In this document: positions 13,291 through 25,458 of the stretch, one piece after another | Layout: each line of letters starts with the position of its first letter | How positions within the stretch are numbered: position 1 is the stretch's first letter | DNA from: Chionis minor | Lineage: Eukaryota; Chordata; Aves; Charadriiformes; Chionididae | Length of the DNA: 64,000 nucleotides | Direction of reading: 5' to 3' | Assembly: GCA_013398295.1 (NCBI GenBank) | Contig: VZSF01007805.1 | Coordinates: 1,066,752 to 1,130,751, forward strand | Program-made: the position numbers and the translations under genes | Notes under the pieces: model-generated | Told to the model about the DNA's origin: nothing | Databases searched by the model: none | Seen by the model: the letters and a program-made list of their open reading frames with translations, nothing else

Positions 13291-13539
13291 CTGGACCGCC
13301 TTCGTGTTTTTTGCCAGGGATTTTACTAACCAGCAAAATGTGGCATTAGAAGAAGGCTGTACCAGCTTGTTATTCATATCCTCTGCCTGGTGAGAAAGAG
13401 CCAGAGAGCATGTTTTAAACGTAGCCCATGGTCAGATGGTGTGGGGAGTGCTGGAAGCCTGGGACGGTCTGGCAGAAAAATAATTTCCCCTTTTAAAACC
13501 ACTGAACAGTCCTTGTTCCTCCACGCTGCAGCTGGTTAG

Positions 13540-14760
13540 CTTGGCCATGCAGCCTGGGCATGGAGACGTGGCTGGATCCTCTCCCGATGCCTCCCAGCAC
13601 CCCTGGGTGAGCTCTTGCTGCCGCCTTTGCCACCACGGGCGAGGGACGGGCTCTGCCCTGCCTTTGTCTGCCAGGGAAGAGGGGCTGGGGGGCTGAGGGA
13701 TGTCCTTGCTTCGGCCCTTGCTGGCGGCTTTGCAGCTTGTTTGGGGTGCAAAGAAATTGCGGGGGGTGTTGGCGTTTTGGCGTGTGTTCACAGTGGAAGA
13801 GGAGAGGAGGGAGGGAGAGGAGAGGGTCGGTGGCACTGCCCAGCGTTGGTGCTGCCTCTTGGGGCTGCGTTCCCATCAGGGGGTTTGCTGGCGCTCCATC
13901 ACGCCGTTCCCGAGGGGAGCGATGGGAGGTGGTAAGGCAGTGCCTGGGAGAGGCTGCGCGGCACAACGCACGGCTTGAAGGAAAAAAATAAGCCCTTCAA
14001 GAGCATCACTAGGGAAAAATTACCCGAGTGCTTGGGCAGCCACTGTTCACGCTAACGGCAGCTCAGCTTCTGTGGAGCCAGCAGCACTGCCAAGCCTTTT
14101 CCTCCTGCCTGTGTAACGCTGCACCTCCACCTCCCACCTCCCCCCACCCACCCAAAACGCAACAGCTCTGTGACACAGAGTTTTCCAAATATGATGCGTT
14201 TCTCTGAAAACTGTTTTCAAATGTTCCTAGCGAGAAGCTGCGCTACTCATCTTGCCCATGGCCCTGCGCGGCCGGCGGCAGCGTGGGTGAGCGTGGCAGG
14301 GCTGTGGGTCCAGCCCTGGCTCGGCCGGCGGGGAGCTGCCGGCCACCATAAACACAGCGTCCCCCAAAAGGCGGGTCATTGCTGGGGAGGTGCCATGGAT
14401 CCTCTCTGCCTGGCCACCGCGCGGCTGGTTGGAGCGCTGTGCCCAGCTGAAACGGGCAGCCAGCGGCGCGGTGGCCAGCTGCAGTCCGGAAACGTCACAT
14501 CTGGAAAGGGTGTTTGAGCTGCTCCTGGGGATGAACCCGTCCCCTTCCCAGGGCTGAGCCGGCCCACCCCTGCTTGCCGGAGGGGTCCCCGCGCTCCCTG
14601 GGGGTGGGAGGGTTTGGGAGGCAGGCGAGCAAAGAGGATTCGAGTGAATCCACAGGGCTGGGAGGAATTTGAGTGAAATGCCAACGCCATCCGGCGACGC
14701 TCCCTCCCCGCGTCCTTTCCTCCTGCCCCTGTAAACAGGCTCCTTCGTAAACGGGAGGGG
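13540..14760. other. GC-rich CpG-containing block
   Basis: A sustained GC-rich stretch with CpG-dense parts, strongest at about 14265-14345 and 14395-14480. It holds a purine-rich GGAGAGG run near 13795-13830 and a C-rich run near 14130-14155. It could be a weak or orphan CpG island. I see no TATA box, no CCAAT array and no exon I can support within it. Confidence 0.4.
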
Positions 14761-14821
14761 AAGGCAGCCTTCAGTATCAAATCTAATCCATTAAAAACAA
14801 AGTGATGAAGGAGAGATTTAC

Positions 14822-14931
14822 CTCGTCTGAGACCACCTGTCAGTGTTTGCAGTTTTACTATCATATTTTCCAACATCTTCCCAGTGTTTTTCTCTCCTCT
14901 GTTGCTGTACACGGAGGCAGAGGAAACTTGC
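14822..14931 (-). CDS. Candidate internal exon, gene unknown
   Basis: On the - strand a textbook 3' splice site, with a tract of mostly T and C ending CCCCTGCACAG (AG at 14933-14932), precedes 110 open bases. These end at ACGAG followed by GTAAAT (GT at 14821-14820). One frame reads VSSASVYSNRGEKNTGKMLE and then ENMIVKLQTLTGGLRR-like residues; a second frame is also open across the same bases. I do not recognise the protein. The signals are good, but a single isolated match in 64 kb can be chance, and no partner exon with compatible phase is recognised nearby. Confidence 0.22.
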
Positions 14932-16046
14932 CTGTGCAGGGGAAAAAGTGAACCAGGCTTTCTCAAATGTTCTAATAAACAGCCTGAAAAAGCTTTACAC
15001 ATTGATCCTGTGCCACTTTAGTCATCAGAGGGCTTATTTACAACTGTAGCTTGCTTTAAAAAAAGACCAAAGCAAAACACTGTAGGCCTTCTGTAAGTAC
15101 AGAACACCTGGCTGTCTGAAGAAAAAATCTCCAAAGAAAATTGTAAGTAAGTTCAAAAGAATATTGAGGATTATTTTTTTTTTTAAAACACACATGAGTA
15201 TTGTCTTTTGGAGAAGAAGGTACCATTTAAAAATGCTAAATGGGTGTAACAGCCCCAGCACCCTCTGCATGTTGCCTTGGCATTGTTCCATGGTGTTCAT
15301 AAATATTTGAATCCTTTGATGCATTAGTCCTTTACAGCAAAGCTGTTGGCCAAGAAGGGCTGCAGCCATCTGAAACCCCATCGGATAGTCTGATAGTTCA
15401 CAGGTAGGGATTTTAGGGGTTGATTTTTAATTTTTATTTTATTCTTTTAAAACTTTTTTTTTTTTTTCAAATGGGGACAAGTAGGGGGGAGGAGAGGGAT
15501 GCGCAGAAGGCAGCGGTGCGGTGGTGCCGGCAGGGCGTTGTGTAGCTGCCTGTCCTTGGCAGCCCCTCGCAGGGCTCTCCCACCACCCTCGCAAACCGCA
15601 CATGGAATGTCTTGTTTATTTCCCCTGTTTGAAGGCAAAAAACTTAAAACAGCTTCACTGGAGTGGACTGGGGAGATGGGTTCCGATAGCCACAACAACA
15701 GCAGCCCCAGAGTGATTTGGAGCAGTCCTAAGACCACTCTAAATTATTCAAGCTATTAACAAATTGTGGGAGTTGCCATCCTGGAGTGCGCTGGGGTCCA
15801 GCCAAAACCCTCTTGCGTCCAGTGAGTTGCTGGCAGGTTCCCTGCCCGCCCACGGCACAGGCACCGGTGCGGTAGAGCATCAGCCTGGCATGGGCCAGGG
15901 CTGTCCCTCGCCTGCCTCCACCACATCGGCTTCTCCTGAAACTCCCTGGTGGGGAGAGTGACATGGGTATTTTTTGGAACAGTTGGAGGAAACAAAAAAA
16001 GGTCAGAAGCCAAATGGAAACGGAAATGTAGCATCTCCTCTCTCTC

Positions 16047-16096
16047 AAAAAAAAAAAAAAAAAAAAANNNNNNNAAAAAAAAAAAAAAAAAAAAAA
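16047..16096 (+). repeat. Poly-A run interrupted by 7 N
   Basis: About 21 A, seven N (16068-16074), then 22 A. The N block inside a homopolymer is almost certainly an unresolved homopolymer length rather than missing unique sequence. I see no recognisable retroelement body immediately 5' of it, so its origin as a retroposon tail is unproven. Confidence 0.9.
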
Positions 16097-16472
16097 GAGG
16101 TAAGAAGTTGAGTCGATTACAACATGTTTGTAATCAGCTGTCACACTGAAAAGATGCAGCATGAGGCTCCGAGTTCATCTGGAGTACAGAGCAGGAGAAT
16201 TATATGGAAGTGTTTTATTTCATTAGGCTAATCAGCATCTAATCTGTGTGGGAAATGGTAAACTTTGTTTCCACGTAAGTCCTGCTTTTTAAAATTTATT
16301 TGTTTGTTTGCCATCGTACGCATTGTGTTAGTTAAAGAAAAGTATTTAAGTCAAAGAAAATGTGACGCAGAAGATTCAGGGTGCCATTTGATAAACAATG
16401 GGCTGCAAGTTGTCAGGAAAAAAAAAAAAAAGGCAAGTCTGGCACATGCTGAATCCATTCCTTTCTTTGCAG

Positions 16473-16597
16473 GAAGAAAAATAACAATTTATTTCCCACA
16501 TAACGGAGTTCTTTCACAATCTGCATTGCTCAAAGGTCGAGTAATGGCCAGCAGCAGCTGGGACGGTCATCTGTCTGGACTCTCTTTGCAAGCCAAG
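16473..16597 (+). CDS. Candidate exon with strong splice sites, gene unknown
   Basis: The acceptor is CCTTTCTTTGCAG (AG at 16471-16472) and the donor is CCAAG followed by GTAAGT, a consensus donor with GT at 16598-16599. Between them one frame is open for all 125 bases and reads RKITIYFPHNGVLSQ, then MASSSWDGHLSGLSLQAK. The internal ATG at 16544 has A at -3 and G at +4, a good Kozak context, so this could also be a first coding exon with an 18-codon start. I do not recognise the protein. The other two frames stop early, which is mildly in favour of a real exon. No partner exon was identified. Confidence 0.28.
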
Positions 16598-19300
16598 GTA
16601 AGTCAAACGGTGTGCCACCATGCTCTCGGTGACCTTGCAGCTGAGACAGTGGGTTAGAACCAATGTTGTCTGCGTCTTCATACAGGGTTAATGAGTTTTC
16701 CCTGCCAAATAGCAGTGGGCAGCATCTGAAACATGTTGAGTGCTTTCCCGTGTGGGCCAGGTAGCCCACTCACGGTGCTAGTGTGGCCGAAGATTGCTTA
16801 CGTGCCTCGGATAACTGAAGTGATTTGTTTTACAGCATTACCGATTACTGACTCAAGATGGTGATACAAACAGTGCAAAGTTTGGATCTCATCTTTCTGG
16901 CTCGTGTTAGCTGGCAAGTTAATCTTAAAATAGCAATTATCTAATGGGGAAAATCCCACCGATCTTGGACAAGGAGATTGTAAAAATAGCCGCTCGCACT
17001 CATAAGAGTCCCAAAGTCATTTTTGAACCTTGCGGTGGCTAAGGGCAGTGGACATGTACCTGTTATCAAAGAAAGGAGCAAAAGGCTGGCAATAATTCCC
17101 CTTTAGTCTGCCTGGCATCAGTAAATATCTGCAGGTCAGCAGAAGATGTATTTATAGTTGTAACCACATGAAGCGAGAAAGCCTAAGCTTGCCCTGTATT
17201 TTTCCATGAAAGAGGTGAAGTAATACAGGGTTTGTGAATAGATCACTGTTCTTGGACCTTCTTTTTTGACCCTGATTCCCTTTATATAACAGTCTTCTGT
17301 TCCTCCTGTGGATATGGTTTTTTGCCGGGAAAGTTATTTTTGGAATGATGGTTTATAATTGATGTCAAAGCATGCAATAAGGCTTTTGTATATATTCTGT
17401 GTGCTCACACTTACTTTATGTGATTGCAACCGAATTTCAGCCCATTTGCTTTCAGTTTTCTTTCCATGTTTACACCTGAGTTTGTTTCTTTCCTGTTATT
17501 TAAGTTTTCCAAACTCATTGTTGGACATCAATGATTCAATTCGAAGTCCAGAGCTGCAATAATATCTATTCAGTTTCTGCAAAAATACAGATGTTTTAGT
17601 AAGTTAATTGTCACATTATGTCATCTACTTAGGGGTTTTTTTTCCTGAGGGGGGAAGCTAGTGAGCTATTTTAATGTATTTATATGCACTCAGAAAGACA
17701 AGGTAAAGAATGAATGTATATTTAGGACCTACTTCCCCTTAAACCCAAGAGGGGAGGGGTAGAGCGGAGAAAGAGAATTCTTTCTACTTGGTTTGTGGAA
17801 ACCTAAATCCGGCCTTCCTACCAATAAAGACCAGCAATCCCAGTCTTAAAATACTTATGTCCTGAAATAGCTGAAATTTTACCAGATAGTGACTTCATAG
17901 CGTGAGGCCATATCATAGTTACGTAAGAGTACTTTGGCTATCTTCATTTGGAGATCCTTTCAAAACACAGACCTGAAAATACATTCTGGCAGAAGGATAG
18001 AGACTGGAAACTTCTACTGGGAGGGTGCTGTTGAACAGAGGCATGTTTTCTTTGCCTCATTTCTCTACTTCTTGAAAAAAAATCTAATAAAGCTAATTTT
18101 GCTGAGCGAACAGATACAAGGTCTTCTTGCAAAGGTGGTTCTTTTTTACTGTAAACCGTACTCAGACTGGGATGCTTGCCAGTGTTGTTATGCTCCTAAA
18201 ATCTTGTTTAGCCATACAATTGGGTTTGCCTTGCCTTTTGGAGGTATCGAGCGTGTAGGTTTTCCAAATTCAATATGGGCTTCAGAAGCCTTAGAAATCT
18301 TTGAATTTCTTAACTTCTGCTTAAATGCCTTAAGGCCTGAGCCTGGAAATTAAATGCATGGAAGGCTCCACCTTGCTACTAGTCAGAGGAATGCCTCTTT
18401 TGAACAAAATCGGGTTCGGTAACCCACATTTGAAAAAGCCCTGGAAGCTTTTTGTGTCGGTGACTCATCCTGAGGGTGAATAGTGCGGGGGCTCATACTG
18501 GTTTTCTTTAAGCGATATTTTTATCCTTGTTTTGTTTCCCAATTCAAGAGCTTTTTTGTGAATGAGATAATCTGTTATTTTCAAAACTACAACTAGGTAC
18601 TTTTTATACTGTTGATTTGATGCCATTTTTGGTACCCATTATGTCTTTCCTGTAACTCATTCCCAGATCTGGACAGATACTCTCCAACATGTGGTATAGT
18701 AATTTTGTCTCTGAAGTGTATATAGATCATTACAGACTGCATCCCAGAGCAGGTGTCCAGGGATGGGGATGACCATTTTCCATCTGTTTGTTTTATTCCC
18801 TGGCTTATTTGTCACTATTAAATGATTACTGCAGTGACAGAACTCCCCAAGTATGCATTACTGAATTTCTATTTCAGCCGCGAAGCAAGATGATAGCCCT
18901 CTGGCATGCACACAGCCAAGGGGAGACAAATATGAACAAAGTAGGGCTTTCAGTTCCCATATCTTTGAGATTTGGGTTTTTTTTTTTTAATAACCTTGTA
19001 AGGCTTAGTAATGAGCCTCTGCCAACGTAGGCTCAGGTGCAAAGCCATCGAGGTCAGAGGCAAAACGAAGCGGCAAGTGGGGCAGAAAGAAGAGTGGCCA
19101 GGAGAGCTCTGCAGGCGACGGCATGCCCAGGGATGGACGCAGGCTGTACGCGTGCGGAGGAGCTGCCTCCCGTGCTGCCGAGGTCCTCTCCTGCCGGGAG
19201 CAGCCATCTCCATGCCTGCGCTGGGGAAAGGCAGGGGTCGTGAACCCCATTCAAAGTCCAGGTGAAGGCAGTGAGCACAAGCTCAGAAGACCACTTAAGT

Positions 19301-20300
19301 TCAGCTCAACGTGTTTATTAAGCGACACTAATCAGGCAAAATTATATTACCAAGCACTACTTCATTCTTGGTTACCGCTACTGAGTCAATAGCATAAGCT
19401 TAACGTCTATTTTTATTCCATTGCTCAGTTCTATTTAACTATAAATATTCTACACTATTAAATAAACCCCATCAGAAATTGAAGTGCTGCTGTAAAAACG
19501 TGGCGTTATTAGGGTCACATCCTGATCCCTCGTCCCTAAAAGCATTTGGTGCTCACAGCGTATAGGTAAGAAAGAAGCAAGTGACAAAAACAGGTATCAG
19601 ATGTAAAGCGTAAGCTCTCAATCGACACACCGCTGACATGATGGGGCTACAGGTTACGACAAGTCTAGGCAGGCCACCGGCCCGCCTGGCAAAGTGCTCC
19701 AGAAGCCGTGGGTCAGCGCAGCATTAGGGCCGGGAGATCAGAGAGCGCGGGGGCTGGGACCGGGCTGCTCTTATTTTTAGGGTCCTGACTCAGCGCAGCC
19801 TGGAACGGTGACGGCCGGGAGGTTTCCCGTTGACAGCTGCTGGCTCCGGGTGGAAGAGCGGGCTGCTCCACGGCGGCCGGGGCTGCCGGGAGCAGGGAAG
19901 CTAAGAGGAGCGTGAGCTCTCCCACATCCTCACCTCTGGTGCCCGCCGTGCTGGTGCTGCAGAATGGTGGGAACTGCTGGCCTCTGACACCCACCTACAA
20001 CTCACGGGTGTATTTCTGCTGCCAGCAGTGTATTTTTTTTTTATGAATCTCACATTTTAAGAAATTGCAGCCTAAAGGTTGATCTGTGTGCAGCCACCTT
20101 CTCTGTGGTCCTCTTCCCTGAGGGTGAAAGCTGATGGGGGGTCCCCCGAGGTGGGTGCATGGGGTGGCAGGAGGGCTCTGGACCTGGGGGTAGGCGTCGG
20201 GAGCAGCCATCTCACGCTGGTGGCCGCTGCACTTCTGCCAGGAGAAATGAAGGAAATGAAGGAGCCGTGTGCCCTGGCTTGCCACGCGTTAGAAACGAAT
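19301..20300 (-). other. Possible - strand 3' end (poly-A signal plus open frame)
   Basis: Read on the - strand, a GC-rich open stretch (about 19994 down to 19713, 94 codons) is followed by about 390 bases of AT-rich sequence. This ends in AATAAA, visible as TTTATT at 19314-19319. That order resembles a terminal exon with its 3' untranslated region. The frame has no recognised domain and begins after a stop, and no upstream exon is identified. It may be chance. A T10 run at 20033-20042 lies upstream. Confidence 0.2.
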
Positions 20301-23300
20301 GGCACCGGGGGAAAATTCACAGGGAAAGGTGTTTGCACAAAACACCTAGAAGCCTTTCAGGCATTTTTTGAGGTGGGGACAGGAAGGCATTGGGGAAGAA
20401 ACTGTGGGTTGGAAATGTATTTCCAACTATTTTTAAAGTAAACAAATTCCTTTTGAAGTTGTGGCCTTGTTGCATAAATTCTGCATTTGACAGAGTAAGT
20501 GGTGGGATGTTATGGTAATTACTAATGTCCCTTGAATATTTGGTTAACCACTATATATAATCCCACACGCAGTAGCCTTTCCAGGGAGAATTTAGATCTA
20601 CCCGTTGGGCAGGATTAACTGTTACTCTCTTGTTTCAGTAACTTTTCAATTATTTGATTCCAGCACAAGGAGTTTTCCATTTTTGGGGGGGGTGGGGAGG
20701 AAGAAGGTGTCCTTTTGACATCTGACTTTTGAAAACAAGTTCCATCTTGTACCTGCGTGTGCTGAGCTGTGAGGTGACTGCCTGGGCACTGGGCAGGAGG
20801 GATGGGCAGGCCGTCCCAGCTGAAGACCCTGGCTCTGTTGCAGCAATGGATTTGACTTCTTTCCTCCCTAGACCCAGACACACAGAAAATGTTTTAGTGC
20901 GATGCAATTGGTTCCAAACTCCGCGTTTCAGGTCAGATTCTTGCAGAGATATTAAAGCTTGAGAACGTACCCATCCCTAACCCGCTTCTCCTACTGGCAT
21001 CGAAACATACCCACGCTCTCCCCATGGTTTTTTTTTCTGCCTGTTACTTTATCCTCACCTTCCTTCTCAGTTCTCCCTAGGAAAGTCTCCCTTGGGTCAC
21101 ACCCTGGACCCTGCACACACCGGGCTGTGTCGGCTGGAGGCAGAAAAGCGATGCACTCTCCCGAAGCTCAGTTGTTCTCTGCGGGGAATGACATAGCACC
21201 TTTGCTTTGCAAGTGAAAAAACCTGCTTGAAGATACCAGCGTATGTGCCTAGGTGATCCTCTAAATCAGAGTTTTCCTTTGGCGTGTTAAAGTACAGACA
21301 CACCTATGCTTTTAGAAGAGCTTCTAGCCTGGGTCAGATTGCCTAGGTTGGGTCTCTAAATGGTATCAGCACCCCTCTGCTTGGCTTTACAGCGTGCTTT
21401 TATAAATTTTCTTTGTATCTAGTTGTTAACCATTTTCAACTCATTTTTTTTCTCTGGTTAGGATGCCTGTCTTGTTCTTCATTACTGAGGCAACACAAAT
21501 CTTACAGTTCTGTAGCCAGAGCTACCCAATGGTGTGGCTTGCGTGGATGCTGAGCACTCTTTCTGCACTGCCTCGTGTTCTTAGCACTGCTACTTCTTCC
21601 CCTATTTTCCATCTTTATGATAGTTTGTCTCGTATATGCGCTTAGGTCTCACCAGCACGGCTCCTCACTGCTGCTCCGATACCAGAGGAGAAAACAGGCT
21701 CTGTAAATGCTATCTTTGATACTTTCTGTTTTTCAAGACGTTAACTGCGAATAAAATAACACATTACAGCCACTTACCAACACAAATCCATATAAGCAAG
21801 TTAAAATAAGTTCTGAGCTCATTGGAGTACAATTTGAAGCTTAGGAAAATGTCAGCTCTAAGTCTTTGTACTCGTCTGTATAAAACAAGTCTGAGTCTAG
21901 TTTCCAAAAATTATTTTAAATACAAATTAAATACATATTTCACTAAGAATAGGCCTTTTTATAACCTGCAGAGGTTACAAGAGCAACCTTTAACAAGCTC
22001 TCCAGTGTAGAAACTGTGACAATAGCTCTGGTGCCTTTTTGGATGTAGAAACAGGGTAGCAGTACGGTGTGAGGCATTTCACTATTTAGATATCTGCAGT
22101 GGAAATCCTGTAGCACAAATGTTTTGAGATGTGTATAATTTCTTGTTTCGTTTTCCATCTTCACATGCTCACTTGAAGGCTTCCAGCTTTGGCTTTTTTA
22201 GTTGGTCCAAGAGTCAGTCAGCTGAAATGATACATACTGCTAATCACGCTCTGTAGAATTAACTGGGCATAGGAACAGTGTTGTTCCTAATCAGCGCGAG
22301 TAAACACTTATCAAATACTACAAACAAATATTGCCAAATGCATTCATTTTCATACTGTTTGGAAACAGAAATGGCCTTCCCTATGGTGAATTGGCAGTGC
22401 CCAGAAATCTGCTAGGTGCATTAAGGAAAATTCTTTTATTAGATGGCACAGGTTTCCTGGCCAGAGAGCTTAAGTATCCAAATTTAAGCAAGACCAAGAG
22501 CTGTGTGTTTCTAACAGAAGTGGGGTTGGAAAGCGGGGGCCAAAGCCACAGACAGCAGTTTTGGGGTCTGGTCACTGGCTCTGAATGGGGATTATGGTGG
22601 CCACCATCTGAGCAGGGCAGCGGGGGAACGTGGTTTGGTCCTCCTCAGCCTTCCCACATGTGTGGGGACCTGTGCCGTGCCCCCAGGCAACCCCTTCAGC
22701 AGGGTTAAGTTATATCGCAGTGTGACATAACTTCTTGAGAAGCTAATGCAAATAATTGGGCATTACTTTGCGTTGTGAGCAGGCTGGCGAGAGTGTGTTT
22801 GAGGAGGGATTTAAAAGAAAAGACGCGGTCAGCTGAGCAGAATTAGCAAAACATTGCCTTATGGAGAGGTGGTGCAGAAGGAAGAGACAAAAACATCAGT
22901 CTGGGTGAGCCTGAAAGGAGCACCGGGGATGTGTATATAAGAGGGGGTATTAGAGTCTGACGAGACCAGGGCTGGATTTTCAAAGGAGGTGCAAGGAGTA
23001 GATCTGCAGATGATAAAAATATTTATACTGAGGCCAGAGCAACCTTGGGAAGCTCCCACTGGCTTTGGGCTTGCTCTGAGAAGCCAAAACCTGATGAAGA
23101 AGCACGAGGAGCTACAGTTTTGAGGGATCCCAGAGTGAGGCAACTCCAAAAGCAACATTATAAGCTAGTGGGGTGGGGTGGCCAAGTGCCAGGGTGGTAG
23201 AAGGGACACTGCGCTGCAGTCATGACCAGGTCAGCCTGGACTTCCCACTAGAGTTGTAGAGAAAGAAATATCAGAGCCTAGACACGTCCTGGGAGGTCAG

Positions 23301-25311
23301 AAGCGCATAAGGAGAAGGAGGAGTCGAAAGTTATCCGACTCCGAGTGCTTGAGTGGAAGGAGAGATGGTGAGACTGCTGGCGTGAATGGGGCGGGAGGAA
23401 GGGGGTTAGGAGGAAGGATTCAGTCTGGCTACCTGCTCTCACGTCTGCCATCTCCTGGAAGCCCTCCAGGACACAGACATCCCCATGACGATTGGCACTG
23501 AGCTATGTCCTGGCTGACCCCGGCCAGGGAGGGAGGAGGCCACTGGGGACGTGAGCAGCTGGACACCCAAGGGACAACTGCTGCCGTGGGCAGAGTACGC
23601 AGTGAGGGGCTGGGGACAGCTGCTTCCCACTACCGCTGGTGTGAGCTTGGTGGACTTTGGTGTCTGTATGGCCTATCATCAGCTCCAAAGCCAGTCATAA
23701 ATTTTAAAATATATTACAGCTCTCATACCGAAGCAACCCCATGCCACTCTTTCTACATATTTCTAAGTTATTTTCATAAAAATAACAAGTTTAGAGTGAG
23801 CGCTGAGGTTCAGGCACACATGGCAGGGAACTGGTCTCATCTAAATGGATGCACACGAAGCCCAGCTGTGAAGGTGCTACATCATTTAGAGCAGCCATCC
23901 ATTCTGTGTAACAGGAGACAATCCAGACACCATGCTCACAGCGCTTTGTGTCAGGGTACGCTGGATGCTCAAAAGTTATGATTACTCAACAGAAAATAAT
24001 GCAACAATTTCTAAGCAGCTCTCGATTCTGGGTTGGGTAAAGGAAGCTCATTTACATTTAAATACCCTTAAGCCCCTGAAAAGAGTTTGAATTTTTCATT
24101 ATGTTTGGAAAATAGCTTGTGCTCCTTTTCTGTGTCTCAGATGTTATTCTCTTATTTACAACTGGCCCGTGTCGTTGCACTGCAAGGCTTCTGCTGATCC
24201 TTTGCATGTCGCTGCTTCTTTGCTAAGCTAGCCTCCTTTTTCAGAAGTCGACATATTCTCATATTCAGCTGTGTCAGGCATTTCTGTAAACTCCTTCACC
24301 GAGCTATGGCATGTGGAAAACATCACAGATTTTCTTAGACCTTTCCAAGACCTTCTTATCTCCATCATTTTTTCCTGTTTTGGTACTGCTTGCTGCAGAG
24401 TGCAGAGCAGCAGTTTATGGGTGGAGTGTTTATCATGGTGGGTCATTTGTGAGAAGTTACTTCAAACTGATGTTTGGGTTTGCCAGGATGATTCTGTGTT
24501 AACAGTTTTTTATTACGAAAAGCATAGCTGACCTTTAAAGTCCAAAGGCCATATTTATGAATTACTCAGCCTGCTCTCAGTGCGGCTGCAGATTACAGTA
24601 CGCAAACAAAAGCCGAAGCATACTTCTCCCATGTAACTTTTTGAGAAAGCAGGATTTGCCTCTGGCATTCACCAAGGGAGCTTTCCCTTTGTGTGCAAGA
24701 GGAAAATGGGGCAGGCTACAATAAAAGGCATTGTTGGTCCCAGCATGCAAAGAATGATGATCCAAGAACCGAAATAATAGAAAAGTGTCGGGAGGGAATT
24801 TAGTTCACAAACATGTCAGGATAGCTTCAGGCTTACCCAAGTTTTGATTCAAGCTTCTCATTCTTCTTAAATTCTTTCCAGGCCAAAATGGATTAAATAG
24901 TAGCTAATCTTCAATCATCCAGCGTTTCCCTGGGATCAGTGCTCGAGGATGGCCTTGCTGTGCCGCCTTTCAGCCTCCAGTTCCTTAATGACAGTAAACC
25001 CCAGGGAATCACAGAGTATGTACTCTTGTGTTATGATTAGGATCTGTCTCCTCAAATTCCATCGTTAAGGCCTCTGCAGGAGGGGCCTTCTTGCTTTGTG
25101 TCCTGGAGACTATCTGTCACGATAGTCAGCAAGTACGACCAAGTATTGCACCCAACATGTATGTAACAGTTTATAAGCTATCATTTTTATGGAGTTGGTT
25201 TCCAGACCAGGAGATTGCCTGACAGCTGTGCCTTCAAATCATTGCAAATAGCAGAAGAAAAGTGGTCTTGCTCTGACATACCTACCCAGATACTGCCAGC
25301 CCTCGACTTAG

Positions 25312-25360
25312 AAAAAAAGAAAAAAAAAAAAANNNAAAAAAAAAAAAAAAAAAAAAAAAA
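25312..25360 (+). repeat. Poly-A run interrupted by 3 N
   Basis: An A-rich run with a single G at 25319 and three N at 25333-25335, followed by a T-rich stretch. As with the other interrupted poly-A in this window, the N block most likely marks uncertain homopolymer length. An AAT trinucleotide array follows about 70 bases later. Confidence 0.9.
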
Positions 25361-25427
25361 GCGTCTTTTTTTCTTCTCTTGCTTGTCCTATGGGGATGTT
25401 GTCCAATTGAACTGACAACAGAACAAG

Positions 25428-25457
<30 letters not shown>
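25428..25457 (+). repeat. (AAT)n microsatellite
   Basis: Ten uninterrupted AAT units. It lies just after the interrupted poly-A run, so the two may have grown from the same A-rich retroposon tail, although no element body is visible. Confidence 0.9.

Positions 25458-25458
<1 letters not shown>

Larger units (their letters stand above)
14932..19300. other. Non-coding stretch with one candidate exon and a poly-A gap
   Basis: Mostly AT-leaning intronic or intergenic sequence. It holds poly-A/T runs at about 15174-15184 and 15456-15468, the interrupted poly-A at 16047-16096, and the candidate exon at 16473-16597. From 16.7 to 18.8 kb I see nothing. From 19.0 to 19.27 kb the sequence becomes GC-richer with CpG. 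Confidence 0.5.

Noticed and set aside
22934..22941. Consensus TATATAAG as a core promoter
   Set aside because: No CpG island, initiator, upstream elements or downstream exon; such octamers are expected by chance in 64 kb.
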